A stretch of DNA of 64,000 bases from contig MNCI01004755.1 of the NCBI GenBank assembly GCA_015680685.1, positions 288,347 through 352,346 of the forward strand. Reading direction: 5' to 3'. Shown here one piece after another: positions 32,641-43,996 of this stretch; within the stretch, counting starts at the first letter, position 1, and each line of letters starts with the position of its first letter. The notes under the pieces were generated by a model, which was given only the letters and a program-made list of their open reading frames with translations, was not told the origin of the DNA and ran no database searches. This DNA is from Gnetum montanum (lineage: Eukaryota > Streptophyta > Gnetopsida > Gnetales > Gnetaceae). Both the position numbers and the translations under genes were made by a program.

Positions 32641-33670
32641 GCCAGAGACTACATTGGGCCAATGTAGTCCCAACTGATGCCCAACATAGTCCACTTCTTC
32701 TAATCCATCCAACCTCTAGTTGACTTCAAATAGCTATCTTATCTCACTAAACCTTAGCCAAAGTTCCTGGCTACATTAATACTTGGCCAAATGCCCTCAA
32801 TTGTGACAAAAATCCATCATTTTTCATGACTATGATATGGAAACCCAAAGGCTACACTGGGCCAACATAGTCCCAATAGGTGCCTAATGTAGTCCACTAA
32901 AAATTCACAAATCAATCATCCACAAACTCCAACTCATCTTCTGAGAACCCCAAAACACCATGAAACTAACAATTAAGGCAAAACCTACCACTTTTCATAT
33001 TTTTTATGTACAAAAACCAAACTATGTTGGATGGGAAGTTGGAACTATGCTGGACTAGTGTAGTCCCTGCCCAAGGCCCAACGTAGTCCACTCAAAACTG
33101 TTAAGTATACCAAGAATCATTCAAATCAACCTCCAAGAAACCCTAAAACTCCATTTGAAGCTATATGATCATGGAACCTGTAATTTTTCACTATTTTTTA
33201 TCATTCCAACTTTGAGTACATTGGGGAAAAGTGGGAACTATGTTGAGCTAACGTAGTCCCTGCCAAAGCCCAATGTAGTTAACCAAAAACTAATTGAAAC
33301 TTGTCAAAAATGATTTAAAACTGATGTCAATAAACTATAAAACCTTTTCTATGCCTATGTGACTACAAAACTTTCATTTTTTTTTAACCATTTTTAATAA
33401 CTTCCACCTTGACTACACTAGGGAAATTTTAGGACTATGCTAGACCAATGTAGTCCCTACCCAAGCCTAGCATAGTCCATAAAAAATTGATAAAAAATTT
33501 TCAAAAATAACCTAAATTCATTACTAGTAAACCCTAGGGCCTTCTTGGAACCTCTTTTGAACACAAAAACCTTTGTTGATCATCTTAAGCCATTACTACA
33601 CTGATGGGAAATTTGGACTATGCTGGACAAGCATAGTCCCTTCTATAGCCTAGTGTAGTCCACATCTTGA
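32641..33670. repeat. Degenerate tandem array, about 6 units of ~195 bp, with palindromic cores
   Basis: Cores start at 32648, 32850, 33044, 33237, 33434 and 33617, so spacing is 183-202 bp. Each core is ACTAYRYTGG-n-CYARYRTAGTCCC followed about 20 bp later by a second CCAAC(A/G)TAGTCCA box. In unit 1 the core is a perfect palindrome with 10-bp arms and one central base (32648-32668); in unit 6 10-bp arms surround 5 nt (33615-33639). The ancestral arm appears to have been ACTACGCTGG. Confidence 0.85.
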
Positions 33671-33689
33671 ATTCTAAACTAAGCCAAAT

Positions 33690-34240
33690 TCAATGAAGAA
33701 AATACCATTTTCAATTGTAGGACCTTGCCAGGATGCATTGAGAACATCAGAAGTTGAGCCAAGATTCACCACTTTTCAGTTTCAAAACCTTACCTGCAGC
33801 ATACAACAAAAAAAAGTCCTAGTAGCAATATGTCAATATTTCAGTGCGACAAGACTAGTTTGCATGTATGCAGAACTGGCCGTTATCACTTAAAGATATT
33901 TTAAACCCATGTGTAGGAAACAAGCAAAATAATTCAACCCAGTGCTCATTTCTGTGTAAAATAGTCAGGTCTGAAACCCAACTGGGAGGATGCTACATTC
34001 ACATGGAAACCAAATTTCAGACAAAGTTCTGAATTAAAAAGTAAAAAAAATCCTCAAAGCAGAACCTTGGCGGCAGAGTACTTCTGAAATCCAGATCTCA
34101 CAGAGTCCAGTCTTTCATTCAACATAAATAATCTATACTAACATAGCCACAGTGTGGCAAGTTACACAGATGGAAAGACTTTTAGATAAATAATTTCCAC
34201 CAGGATAAATTCATTGAGATGAAATTTTAAAAAAACAAAA
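33690..34240 (-). other. Possible captured 3' gene end on the minus strand, unidentified
   Basis: Base use changes here and the words no longer resemble the surrounding repeats. On the minus strand a short frame reads NERLDSVRSGFQKYSAAKVL and then a stop (about 34115-34050), followed by UTR-like DNA and, at about 33800, CTGCAG|GTAAGG, which looks like a splice donor. It could be the tail of a host gene. I do not recognise the peptide, and the frame is short. Confidence 0.3.
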
Positions 34241-34257
34241 CAAAACCGGAGCCCTAC

Positions 34258-34910
34258 AAGGGCCGCGCTGGCCCGTTATGGCCTCACCGCCTGCAGAAAC
34301 CTTGTGGCGAGGTACGAGATCGTTGCTGGCGCTGGCGCTGGCGATGGCGATGGCTTCCACATGGCCAATGGCACCGGGATACAAGCACATCCACCGGCTT
34401 CCATTTTACACTTTGGTAAGGTTGATCATCCACGAGTGGAAGGGCGATGAGCCATTGATCTCATCGTTCAAACAATATCTATACCCATATATTCCAGTTC
34501 CAATGTTTGTTTTAAATTCAGCACACGATATTTGGTAGATTCATAATATTTTGACAACGGATGATTTTAATAATCCATGGAGCCATTGTAATAGAAATGT
34601 TGAAACTTGCACGCCAGCTCAGATGCAAACCCTGAAAGATTACAGAGCTCAAATGCTTCTTGCATTGAAGGATGTTGAGCCATCAAAGACATCACGGATG
34701 TTCATAATTTTTTGCTTCATTCATGGTCAATCGGAGACCACCTATACTTGGCATGCACCACCCTCAACATTGATTAGCAACAAGACTATTTCACAGGTTG
34801 TTGAAGACTCGTACTTCAATAAAGGACCTACAAAGGAAATTGATCCTCCATACGCTTCAGACAAAACTTGTTATATTCAAACTTAAAATTCCACTGGCAT
34901 AATAAAACAC
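34258..34910 (+). pseudogene. Pectin acetylesterase C-terminal fragment with a foreign start
   Basis: Pectin acetylesterases remove acetyl groups from pectin in the cell wall. The frame PVPMFVLNSAHDIW (about 34495-34537) carries the family's catalytic Asp region; after a stop come NNPWSHCNRNVETCTPAQMQ and LKDYRAQMLLAL, MFIIFCFIHGQSET with the catalytic His, ISQVVEDSYFN and a Cys-containing end with a natural stop at 34886. Of the usual C-x-x-H-C the second Cys is Gly. An AATAAA lies at 34899-34904, so it looks like a mature 3' end. The first ~60 codons from the ATG at 34278 (Ala/Leu-rich, GC-rich, LALALAMAMASTW) do not fit the family, so the piece is chimeric. The Ser-containing N-terminal two thirds is missing. 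Confidence 0.75.
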
Positions 34911-36621
34911 TATTATCTTTAAAAAAATAACATTGAAACTAGGGAGGGTCCTAATGAAGGCATCTATATTTTTCTAGAATAAGGTTTTCACATCGAACAA
35001 ACTAACCATTGTTGTTCAACAAATAATCGTTTTAGTGTAACCTCTAAAGAGATTTTCTTTGTGCAACTTGTTTTCAACCTTTGTGTTCCCATCGCTTGGC
35101 CTTTGCTTGACCTCTTATAACTTTCGTTGAACTTGTTTGATTACAAGAAGTCATGTTTTGGCTAATTAATATAGTATTCTATATCATTTTGGCATTATTT
35201 ACTCATTTTACCTAGGTGCTACTTAATGTGCTTATGGTGGATATGCAGGATTGGAGTATGGACACCATAGCATCGTCATAACTTGGGCAAGTGCAAGATC
35301 AAGGAAGGAGACCTAACACTCAAGGCCATCCACGAGCATGCAGACAAATTCTTAGGTAACTAGGAAGGGCCTTTCCTGATCACCAAGGCCTACAGCAATG
35401 TGGCCTACCAGATAGCAAACATGGATGAGAATGAGTTGGCCAGTGTGATCAATCATTCCTATCTAACACCTTACTACACGTAGCAGATGCAAGCCAACCA
35501 TCAATGTTGGCAATGTCTACAAATAACAAGCAAGCCTTCATGACATCTTTTGCACAACTAGGGAACATCTTTCTATGGTCCACTAAGACCTTTAACTGGC
35601 ACCATGGTCTACTAAGATCTTAAAATGGCACCATGGCCTGCCATGGCCTTAAATTGGCAACACATGTAATCATTGGTAGTTGGATCTGCTGAACTATTCT
35701 AAATGACCTTATGTATTTCACTATGACAACATGATTTCTATACTTTGTTTTTCTTGTTCTCTTGGAGCTGTGGTTACAGGATGAAGTCTAGAGCCATCAT
35801 GAAGGTGTAACTCATCACAGCAATGAGTCATCACATGACCTCAATGTGCAAGATTTAGTGAGTTTGTCCTACCATGCCCAGATTGCTTGTTTCATATCAA
35901 TTCCATTACCATTCCCTTAATTCCAATCCCATAGCCTAATTATAAATTTCCTTACCTTGGATGGCAATGTTGACTAATGTTTGATACTCATACACCATGG
36001 TCATATGACATCCCTTCATCATGCTTCACCTTCAAGTTCATTGAATGTAACAAACCTCATTCAATGTGAAACCATCTATTCCATTAAGTGTAACACATCT
36101 CACTTGATGGGAAAACTAAATCAAAACTTGCTTTGGCAAAGAAACCCAATGAAGGTTTCACCCCACAAAAAAAGAAAAAAAAATGGGAGAAGCAAATTGT
36201 CAAGTAGCCAAATGGCCAATGAAGCCTAAAGGACCAATCAATGGCTTCAAACATATAAGAAAAGGAGCCTAGTAGCCAAAGAAATTTTAGAGCGATGTGT
36301 TAGCACCTCAAATGCATTTGTTGAGTGAACCACACCTCAAAGTATGAAGTGCCAAAGCTTACTGATTAACCAAAATTTCAATGCCACACCATAGCCATGA
36401 TGTTAGCATTTGGAATGTATTTTTAGCCTTCATGACCATTTCCCTATGACCTCATTGCCATGATCACCCTCTCCCATCATCACAAGCACTCTTTAGCATG
36501 GTTTGACACTACTAAATCAAGTGTAGAGAGAGAACCTTGGTGACAGTCCAACAATGGTGTTTTGTATTCTTTGTCAATGTCTCTTAGGTTAATCCTCTAG
36601 ATATCAACAAAGAGGAGCCAA
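34911..36621 (+). mobile_element. 3' non-coding internal region before LTR B
   Basis: No coding sequence. Matches about 540-2099 (copy C) in the same order and ends in AAAGAGGAGCCAA, a purine tract that could prime plus-strand synthesis, directly before LTR B. Confidence 0.65.
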
Positions 36622-38383
36622 TGAAACATCACCAAAATTCATGTTGCAAATCCCATTTTCCAGCTTGAGGCAAAGATTCATTATAATGTGAGATATGTGG
36701 TCTATGAGCTATAAGCTTGCATACTTCAATTTTTTAGGGCTGAAAAATGCTTCAAAAGTTGTTATTGCCTCACTTCCCAAGTGGAAAAAGGTACATAATG
36801 TCTATATTTGGGCTTGGGAAGGCTGAAATTGTATTGGGAATGGCTAAAATTAACATTTCCATGGGTTTTTGTAGGGGTATATCCCCAACTATGTTGGAGC
36901 CATTTTCAATAGACATAGTAGCTACAATAGTCACAGTAGCCACAGTAGCTAGCATAGTCACTACCAAGACCCAACAGAAGTGCAACATTGGAATTATCAA
37001 AATTTCCATTTTTCCAACAACGACCAATGTAGTATCCCAAGTCAACAATAGCCAGCATGGACAACATTCTTCACCAGGCATGATACTTTCTAATGGATTC
37101 CACCATCTCTGTAGTTTTTAACTTTTTGCACATTTTCCACAAATTTTAACATTTTCCAACAATCTCAACGTAGTCCATGAATGCCAATGTAATAGAAATT
37201 GTGCCAACATAGTCACAAAATTTTATTTCCTTTTTATACTAAATGGATGGGCTTTATGGCTATAGCCCATTTTAGACTTACTATAAATGGCAACTACACT
37301 AAAAGTATATGATCATTGACCAAGGCTAGCATAGTAAGGATGGTACCAGTGTAGTCACAAAAGTGTGTTTACTATTTATAATAAACAAATGGGTTTTGTA
37401 GTCATAATCTATTCTAGAATCACCACAAATAGTAACTACCCTAGAAGAAGATGACCATTGCAACCTGTACATTGACACCAATCTGTCATAGTAGTTGTGC
37501 ACAAGTCCAAAAATAGCAACCCTACCCTATAAAAGCCCAACATCAACACCATTTTTAGGTTCCTAGCTTTTTCCATGTTCAAAATTTTGGCATTTTCCAA
37601 CTGTTTAGAATTTCCAACTCTTGTCACATGACAACACTTTGGCATTTTGGCAACCTTTCACAGTAATAGCATTTTCTGTTCGCATAGCCATTTTCATAGC
37701 CATTAAAGCCCATTACAATTGTTACAACCTTACCTCCACTCTTTGATAGTAGAAACTAGCACTATGCTCGACACAGAGACTCCTACATAGTAGTCATTGC
37801 ACCAAGATTGAAAATCCATTTTCATAATCTCATTGCAAACCTTGGTGGAAACTAATAGAAAGTTGTTGGAAACCAAAATTGGAAAGAAATTGGATTGTGG
37901 AGTTGTAGTAGGACATATCCTATCTTCTCCAATAAACTTCAAGCTTTCATAAGCAACTTCTTGTGCTTTTGGCACAAAACCTATACTTCATGAACCTTCG
38001 TTCTTTATTTTTTATAATGTTTATTATTCATGTTATGCAAATTTTAGTTTACATTTCCATTTTTGCATTTGTTTTCATTTCAGATATACAACTATAATAC
38101 CGTTTTAGTTTCCATTTCTAAAGAAATTTACATTTCTGTTTGGCCATTTGTATTTATGTTTTTGTTTTTGTTTTCATTTTCATTTTTGATTTCATCTATG
38201 ATTATGTTTACATTTTCATAGCCATTTCTGTTTACATTTCATAAGTTCTTGGGTGATTAGCAAGACTATCAAAGGCACCTTGAATCCTATTTTTTTAAGG
38301 CCCTTTGGATTCAAGGTTAAAACTATTTTGGCACTTAGATCTATTGGTTTTGGTTCCAACAACTAAAATTTCCAACACCAACA
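36622..38383 (+). repeat. LTR B of the A/B/C/D Gypsy family
   Basis: Matches LTR A throughout, starts TGAAACATCACC after the purine tract and ends CCAACACCAACA. By position it can be the 3' LTR of the element starting at LTR A, a span of 12.75 kb. No matching target duplication is visible (TTAGT against ACATC), so A and B could also belong to two elements. Confidence 0.7.
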
Positions 38384-38724
38384 ACATCCAACCAATGGCT
38401 TTTTGTGGTGGCTCCCTTTAGTTAGGTATTGGCAATTAGAAGTTTTTCCTTCACCTCTAGAAGCTTCAACTAGGTTGCAATAATCTCATCTGAGAGATCA
38501 ATGATCTTCAAAAGTAGTTGCCCAAATTCCATAGTCATTCCAAGACTTTCTTATGTTGGGCTATACTTAATTTACCACTTCCTACTCTTTCATATGTTTG
38601 AATATCTACCATTGTGACAATGTTTGGGATAATGCCACATGAGCATTTAGGACTTTAGCTATCCTATTAGGCATTAGCTTTGTTATTATTTCCTATCCTA
38701 AATGCTGCATTACTAGGATAGTCA
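38384..38724 (-). pseudogene. Element F fragment between LTR B and Copia-2
   Basis: On the minus strand IIDLSDEIIAT, a stop, LKLLEVKEKLLIANT reads as a helical, coiled-coil-like peptide. It sits between two insertions and is probably part of the extra ORF of element F. Confidence 0.35.
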
Positions 38725-39838
38725 TGTTGATCTTTTGGTATGTCAAAACATTAAGAAAAATGGAGAACAAGGTTGTTTTTATGGTTGTTGTGTTTGTAGC
38801 TTGAGAACTTGGATTTGGACAAAAGGATAACTCAATGACATCTATAAGAAAGCAAGAAAAAATTCAAAAAACATGGACAAGGAATGAAGATTTTAAAGCT
38901 CAAAGGAAACTCAAGAAAGACATCTCTAAGAAATAACAAACATCTTGGTTGAAGTGAAGGAAAATTAGTAAAGACATCTCCCTAATGTCAAAGATGGCTT
39001 AGCTGAATGGAAGATTGCTCAAATGAAAATGTCTTTGAAAAACAACAGACATCTTTGGTAAAAAGGACATCTTCATAAAGATGTCTTTGTAAAGATGTCT
39101 TTCTAGTAGAGAAGATGTCTCTCCCAAATGAAGGTTTGATGCAAAAAGACATTTCAACCTTGAAGAAGATGTCTCCAATGACTGTTAGATAGGCATTGCA
39201 TGACTTTAGAGGTGATTTTGGAAACATATTGGCTATAAGAAGACTTCACTCCATTAGAAAATGTGCAAGAATTGTATACTATCAAGTATTATTGTTAAGC
39301 AATCATCTTATTATTGCTCCTCATTGTATTATCTTTTATTTGTTGTAATTGATCAAAGTAAGCTATACCTTATAGTAAAAGGATCAGCAAACTTAGTTGC
39401 ATTCATTCTATGTAATTGTTATTCTCTTTTGTTGTCGTACGAGATTGATGTGCTTCTTGCGAGAAGGCATCTTACTTGAGCTTGTTGGGATCTTGTGGGA
39501 TTGAGTGTCGGTGTAACACCACAATACTCAAAAATAGATCTTAAGTTGTAAAGGTTGTGGGATCCTAGAAATCACATTCTAAGCCTGTCGAGACCTTGCA
39601 AGGTTGAGTGGATTCATTGCATCGAATCACTTCAAAGAAAAGCTTAGAGGTTGTATAGGGTGTGGTACCCTTCAAATCACATTTTGAGAGTAACAAAGTC
39701 TAAAGGTATGCTAGTGAACTACCCTCTAAGTGTGGACTACCCAAGTTGGGAAACCATGTTAATTTTTGTGTGTGCTTTGTTTAAAAAAAAATTTAATTTG
39801 AGGTACTCATTCCCCTCTTCTAAGTTCAATGATCCTTA
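38725..39838 (+). repeat. Copia-2 5' LTR
   Basis: Matches 42890-43996. Holds about a dozen AGATGTCT/AGACATCT-type words between 38840 and 39180. Confidence 0.93.
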
Positions 39839-39840
39839 AG

Positions 39841-39856
39841 TGGTATCAAAGCATGG
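39841..39856 (+). promoter_or_regulatory. Copia-2 primer-binding site (initiator tRNA-Met type)
   Basis: TGGTATCAAAGCATGG, two bases after the LTR, fits the usual plant Copia site TGGTATCAGAGC. Confidence 0.88.
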
Positions 39857-39890
39857 TAATCTTCTTCATCATCAACTTTAAGAGTGCACA

Positions 39891-41318
39891 ATGGAGGGAA
39901 CATCTGATACAAGGCCACCCATGTTCAATGGATTCAGCTTCACCTATTGGAAAGATAGAATGCAAGGATTCTTCAAATCTATGGGGTTTGAAGTTTGGAA
40001 GTCCATCCTTGAAGGCTACACTCTACTTGTTGATAGCTCCATCAGAACCATCAAGCCCTTCAACAAATGGACAAAATAGGAGAAAGATAAGTTTATGTTT
40101 GACTCAAAAGTCAAAATTTGTTTATATTGCGCTTTGAATAAATTTGAGTTTAATAGAGTAGCGGGTTGTAAAATGGATAAAGAAATTTGGAAAACATTAG
40201 AAGCTACTTATGAAGGAACCTCTATTGTCAAACAATCTAAATTATTAGTTTTGCAAAGCAAATATGATAAGCTTAAAATGAGAGAAGGTGAGAAAATAAA
40301 AGATTACTTCTCTAGATTTAATGATATTGTTGTAGCCATTAGAGGTATCAATAAAGATTTTTCCAAGAGTGATATCATCATTAAATGATCATAGCAATTT
40401 AGCTAAAGTTTAGACCAAAGGTCACGACCATGGAGGAAATCAAATATTTTTTAACTTTGAAATTTAAAGAGCTTCAAAGTGCTCTCATTGCTTATGAAAT
40501 GAATCTTATAAGTGAAGGAGCTATCCAAGAAAAGCCCCATCACTCTAAATATTGCCTCCAAGGCGAAGGAATTGAAAAAGACCAACTTCTACATAAGTTG
40601 GGATGATGGTCAACAAAGTGAAGAGGAAGTAGATAAATCTACAAAAGATTCTCAACTCATATGCATGGCTCTAACAAAGGAAGATTCACCCCTAGCTACT
40701 AATGATCTACAAGGTAAAAATGATGAAAGGTATAGTGAATTATGAGAAGAGATTCTCATCCTTCATTAATTAATTGAAAAGGTAAAGAAATTTTTAAATA
40801 GAAAACTTGATGCAATTCACACAGTTAAAAGGAGAAATCTCAGACATAAGAGCTAAGATCCAACAACTAGCCTCTTTAACAAGGGTTGCAAATATCTTCT
40901 AGGAGGAGAAACACATGAAAGTTAGCCTAAGAATGAAAATGAAGAAAAAGTCTCACAAGAGGGTACAAGCTCAAGCACCAACACAATTAGTTTTAATAAT
41001 GTCATTTGTAAGGATAATAATTTTTTTTTTTGCAAAAATTATGGTAGTAAACAAAATCTTGGTTATTATCATGATGATAAAAATAAGATTGATGCTTGGT
41101 CTTATCAAAAAGGTTATAGTAGGAATATTTTGCAAAAAACAATAGCTAAGAATGAAAAGAAATGGAGAATTAAAAATTTCCTCAAAGACACAAATGATTC
41201 AATAAGTGATCATGAAGAACATCATCAATTAGAATCATCATACAAAAGATCTAATGTAAGTAAACCAAAAGGTAAGAAGGTACTTCATGATAGAGGATAT
41301 CATATCAAACTTCATTAG
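39891..41318 (+). pseudogene. Copia-2 gag
   Basis: From the ATG at 39891 the frame reads PPMFNGFSFTYWKDRMQGFF, the usual Copia gag start, then a stop at 40077, WKTLEATYEGTSIVKQSKL and LQSKYDKLKMREGEKIKDYF, IINDIVVAIRG-like NDIVVAIRGINKDF (to 40388), a Lys-rich part, and a region around 41020-41090 (FFFCKNYGSKQNLGYYHDD) where a CCHC knuckle has lost its first Cys. The end (WRIKNFLKDTNDSISDHEEH) corresponds to the linker before protease, where coding stops. Several stops and frame changes. Confidence 0.85.
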
Positions 41319-42875
41319 TCTTCCTACTCTCTATTATAAGCAAGGTAAGTTAAGGTAAGTTTCTATCTCCTTTCTTGCTAAATTTTATGAATTCTAATTT
41401 TTTTTTGACATATAAGGAATTTTTTCTCTTGATCAACTCTTATAAGAGAGTTCTTTTGAATAAGTTTTTGTAGTATTCTTTATGTTCATATAAGAATTCT
41501 TTTCTAAAATTTTGTGGTGTTGCATTTAAACTAAATTTATTGGGTACTTACTTTGGCTGCATTCATGATGAACTATACATTGTTATATTTCTTTTGAATA
41601 TTCAAGATTTTAAATTGGTTTATTTGATAAAAATCATGAATTTTTTGAAGAACCTTATTTAGAAGAACTATCAGTACTAATAGGAGAATCTAGTCTCCAC
41701 ACTTGATTTTAGCATTGGTTTGCAAGGTTGGTACTTTGATGAGAAAAGATTAATTTGAACCAAAAAGAGCTTTAGAATCTACACTTTTGTAGGGAGAGCC
41801 TATACCTAATCATCGATTATCATTCAAGGAGGCACTAGTATAGGTAGAGTTATTTGATGCTTTTATAGAAAGGCAATATAGTAGCAAAACTTCATTTCAA
41901 CTCTCCCTCATCAAAATATAAGCAAATAAGAGCCTTTTTCTAAGGTTTTTAAAAGAAGATCCTTATTGCTAAATGATCTTGAAACTTTTATGACCTAACT
42001 TGAGAGCTCTTTTAGTTGTATTTCTTTTTAAGTACCTAAGATCCTTAGTGCATATTTATTGAGAAGTACTCACCTTTGATTATCTCAAGTACTCTAACTA
42101 GTACTTGAAATGGTGTTTCCAATTTCTTTTGAGAAAACCTAAAGTATATCTATATAGATAGATATTTTTTTTTGACAAGTAAATGTTTGTTTGTGGTTGA
42201 TCTTTTATACATTTAGGGTGTTAGAATGTGCTGCTTTATCTGGTATCATGTTTTTACCTTCTTGTATTAAGAAAGTCTAGCTTATGTTAATATGTGGTGT
42301 TAGCTCCATTAATAAGCACATAGAAGAGGATATTTTGGGTTCTATAAGATTATTTAGCTTTGTGAATGTATGTGTACAATGTGATTAACTTTTTATATGT
42401 ATATTCTTATGGAAAAATCATCTTTTCTAAAAATCCTTAAGTTAAACCTTCTCATATAGTGTAATCTACATAGTTTCAATCTCAAGATGATATTTAATTG
42501 ATTATTCAAAAGGTTCCTTGATTTTGAGATGGGATATTCGTTGAAAATCCTAGACCTGCTATGAATCTTGGGGTGAACAAATAAAGGGTTGTTTATGATA
42601 TAAATGATTTTACTTTATTAACATTATAGAATTTCTAAATCCTTAATCATTTTTTCAAATTTTTGAACCAATTGACTTTGCTACATATCCTTTTCTAAGA
42701 GTGATTCACATCCAATGGCTTTGTATATGTTTTTGTTTTGAATTGATATATCCTTAGTAATAAATTGTGCATCCTTTTTATTCATGTCCAAAAAGGGGGA
42801 GAATTGCTTATTGGCCATATTATGATTATTATATTAAGATTATACTAACAATTTTCTTAGGTTTTGGACATTACC
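41319..42875 (+). other. Non-coding AT-rich body of Copia-2
   Basis: No open frame and no pol motif in any frame. Replaces the place of pol. Contains only simple AT-rich and T-rich runs. Confidence 0.6.
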
Positions 42876-42889
42876 AGAAAGAGGGAGAT
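42876..42889 (+). promoter_or_regulatory. Copia-2 polypurine tract
   Basis: AGAAAGAGGGAGA before the 3' LTR, which here starts TATTGATC because its second base is mutated from G to A. Confidence 0.8.
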
Positions 42890-43996
42890 TATTGATCTTT
42901 TGGTATGTCAAAACATTAAGAAAAATAGAGAACAAAGTTGTTTTTGTAGTTGTATTTGCAGCCCAAGAACTTGGATTTGGACAAAAGGAGAGCTCAAGGA
43001 CATCTATAAGAAAGAAAGAAAGAATTCAAAAAGCATGGACAAGGAATGAAGATTTCAAAGTGCAAAGAAAAATCAAGAAAAACATCTCCAAGAAACAATA
43101 TCTGTCTTGGAAAAAGTGAAGGAAAATCAATAAAATGTCTCCCTAATGTCAAAGACTTCTTGGCCAAGTGGAAGGTTGCTTAGACAAAGACATCTTTGAA
43201 AAATATTAGATGTCTTTCTGGTGAAAAAGATGTCTTTGCAAAGACGTCTTTCTAGTAGAGAAGACATCTCTCACAAATGAAGTTCTAATGCAGAACAACA
43301 TCTCAACCTCAAAGAATACATCTCCAATAACTATTGGATAGCCATTTCATGAATTCCAAGGTGATTTAAAAAACATATTGGCTATAAGAAGACTTTATTC
43401 CATTGGAAAATATGTAAGCATTATCTACTATCAAGTATCATTATTAAGCAATCATTTTTATTATCATTCTCTTGTTATTACTCCTTATTGTACTATCTTT
43501 TATCTATTATAATTGGTCAAAGTAAGCTGTACCATAAAGTACAAGGATTAGAAAACTTACTTGCATTCATTCATTGTAATTGTTGTTCTCTTTTGTTGCC
43601 TTGTGGAATTAATGTTCTTCTTATAGAAAGGCATCTTGCTTGAGCTTGTTGAGATCTTGTAGGATTGAGTGTTGGTGTAGCGCCACATCATTCTAAAGCA
43701 AAGCTCAAGTTGTAAAGGTTGTGTGGGATCTTGAAAATGATATTCTAAGCTTATTTAGACCTTGCAAGATTGAGTGGATTCATTACGTTGAATCACTCCA
43801 AAGAAGAACTTAGAACTTGTACAAGGTGTGGTACCCTTCAAACCATAGTTTTAGAGAAACAGGTGCTACCATACTACCCTCCTAGTATGGACTACCCAAG
43901 TTGGGAAACCTCATTAATTTTTGTATATGCTTTGTTTTAAAGAATTTTTAATTTAAAAAACTTATTCATCCCTCCTTCTAAGTTCAGTGATCCTCA
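42890..43996 (+). repeat. Copia-2 3' LTR
   Basis: Direct repeat of 38725-39838; ends CCTCA at 43996. Confidence 0.93.

Larger units (their letters stand above)
38725..43996 (+). mobile_element. Copia-2: gag-only, non-autonomous Copia element
   Basis: Two direct repeats of about 1.11 kb (TGTTGATCTTTTGGTATG... to ...AGTTCA(A/G)TGATCCT(T/C)A), a good primer site after the first and a purine tract before the second. Between them only gag is coded; protease, integrase, RT and RNase H are absent and about 1.5 kb of non-coding AT-rich DNA follows. LTR ends and internal motifs show it belongs with Copia-1. Flanks AGTCA and AGTTT match in three of five bases. Confidence 0.92.

Noticed and set aside
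32648-33639. Compensatory base changes in palindrome arms as proof of selected RNA structure
   Set aside because: The changes fit CG to TG/CA decay of one ancestral arm; unit 2 has lost pairing in the way expected from one-sided decay.
32641-33670. CRISPR-like array
   Set aside because: Units of ~195 bp with degenerate cores and diverged rather than unique spacers, in plant DNA; a decayed tandem repeat fits better.
34278-34886. Functional pectin acetylesterase gene
   Set aside because: The N-terminal two thirds with the catalytic Ser is missing, a stop interrupts the frame at 34536, and the start is foreign.
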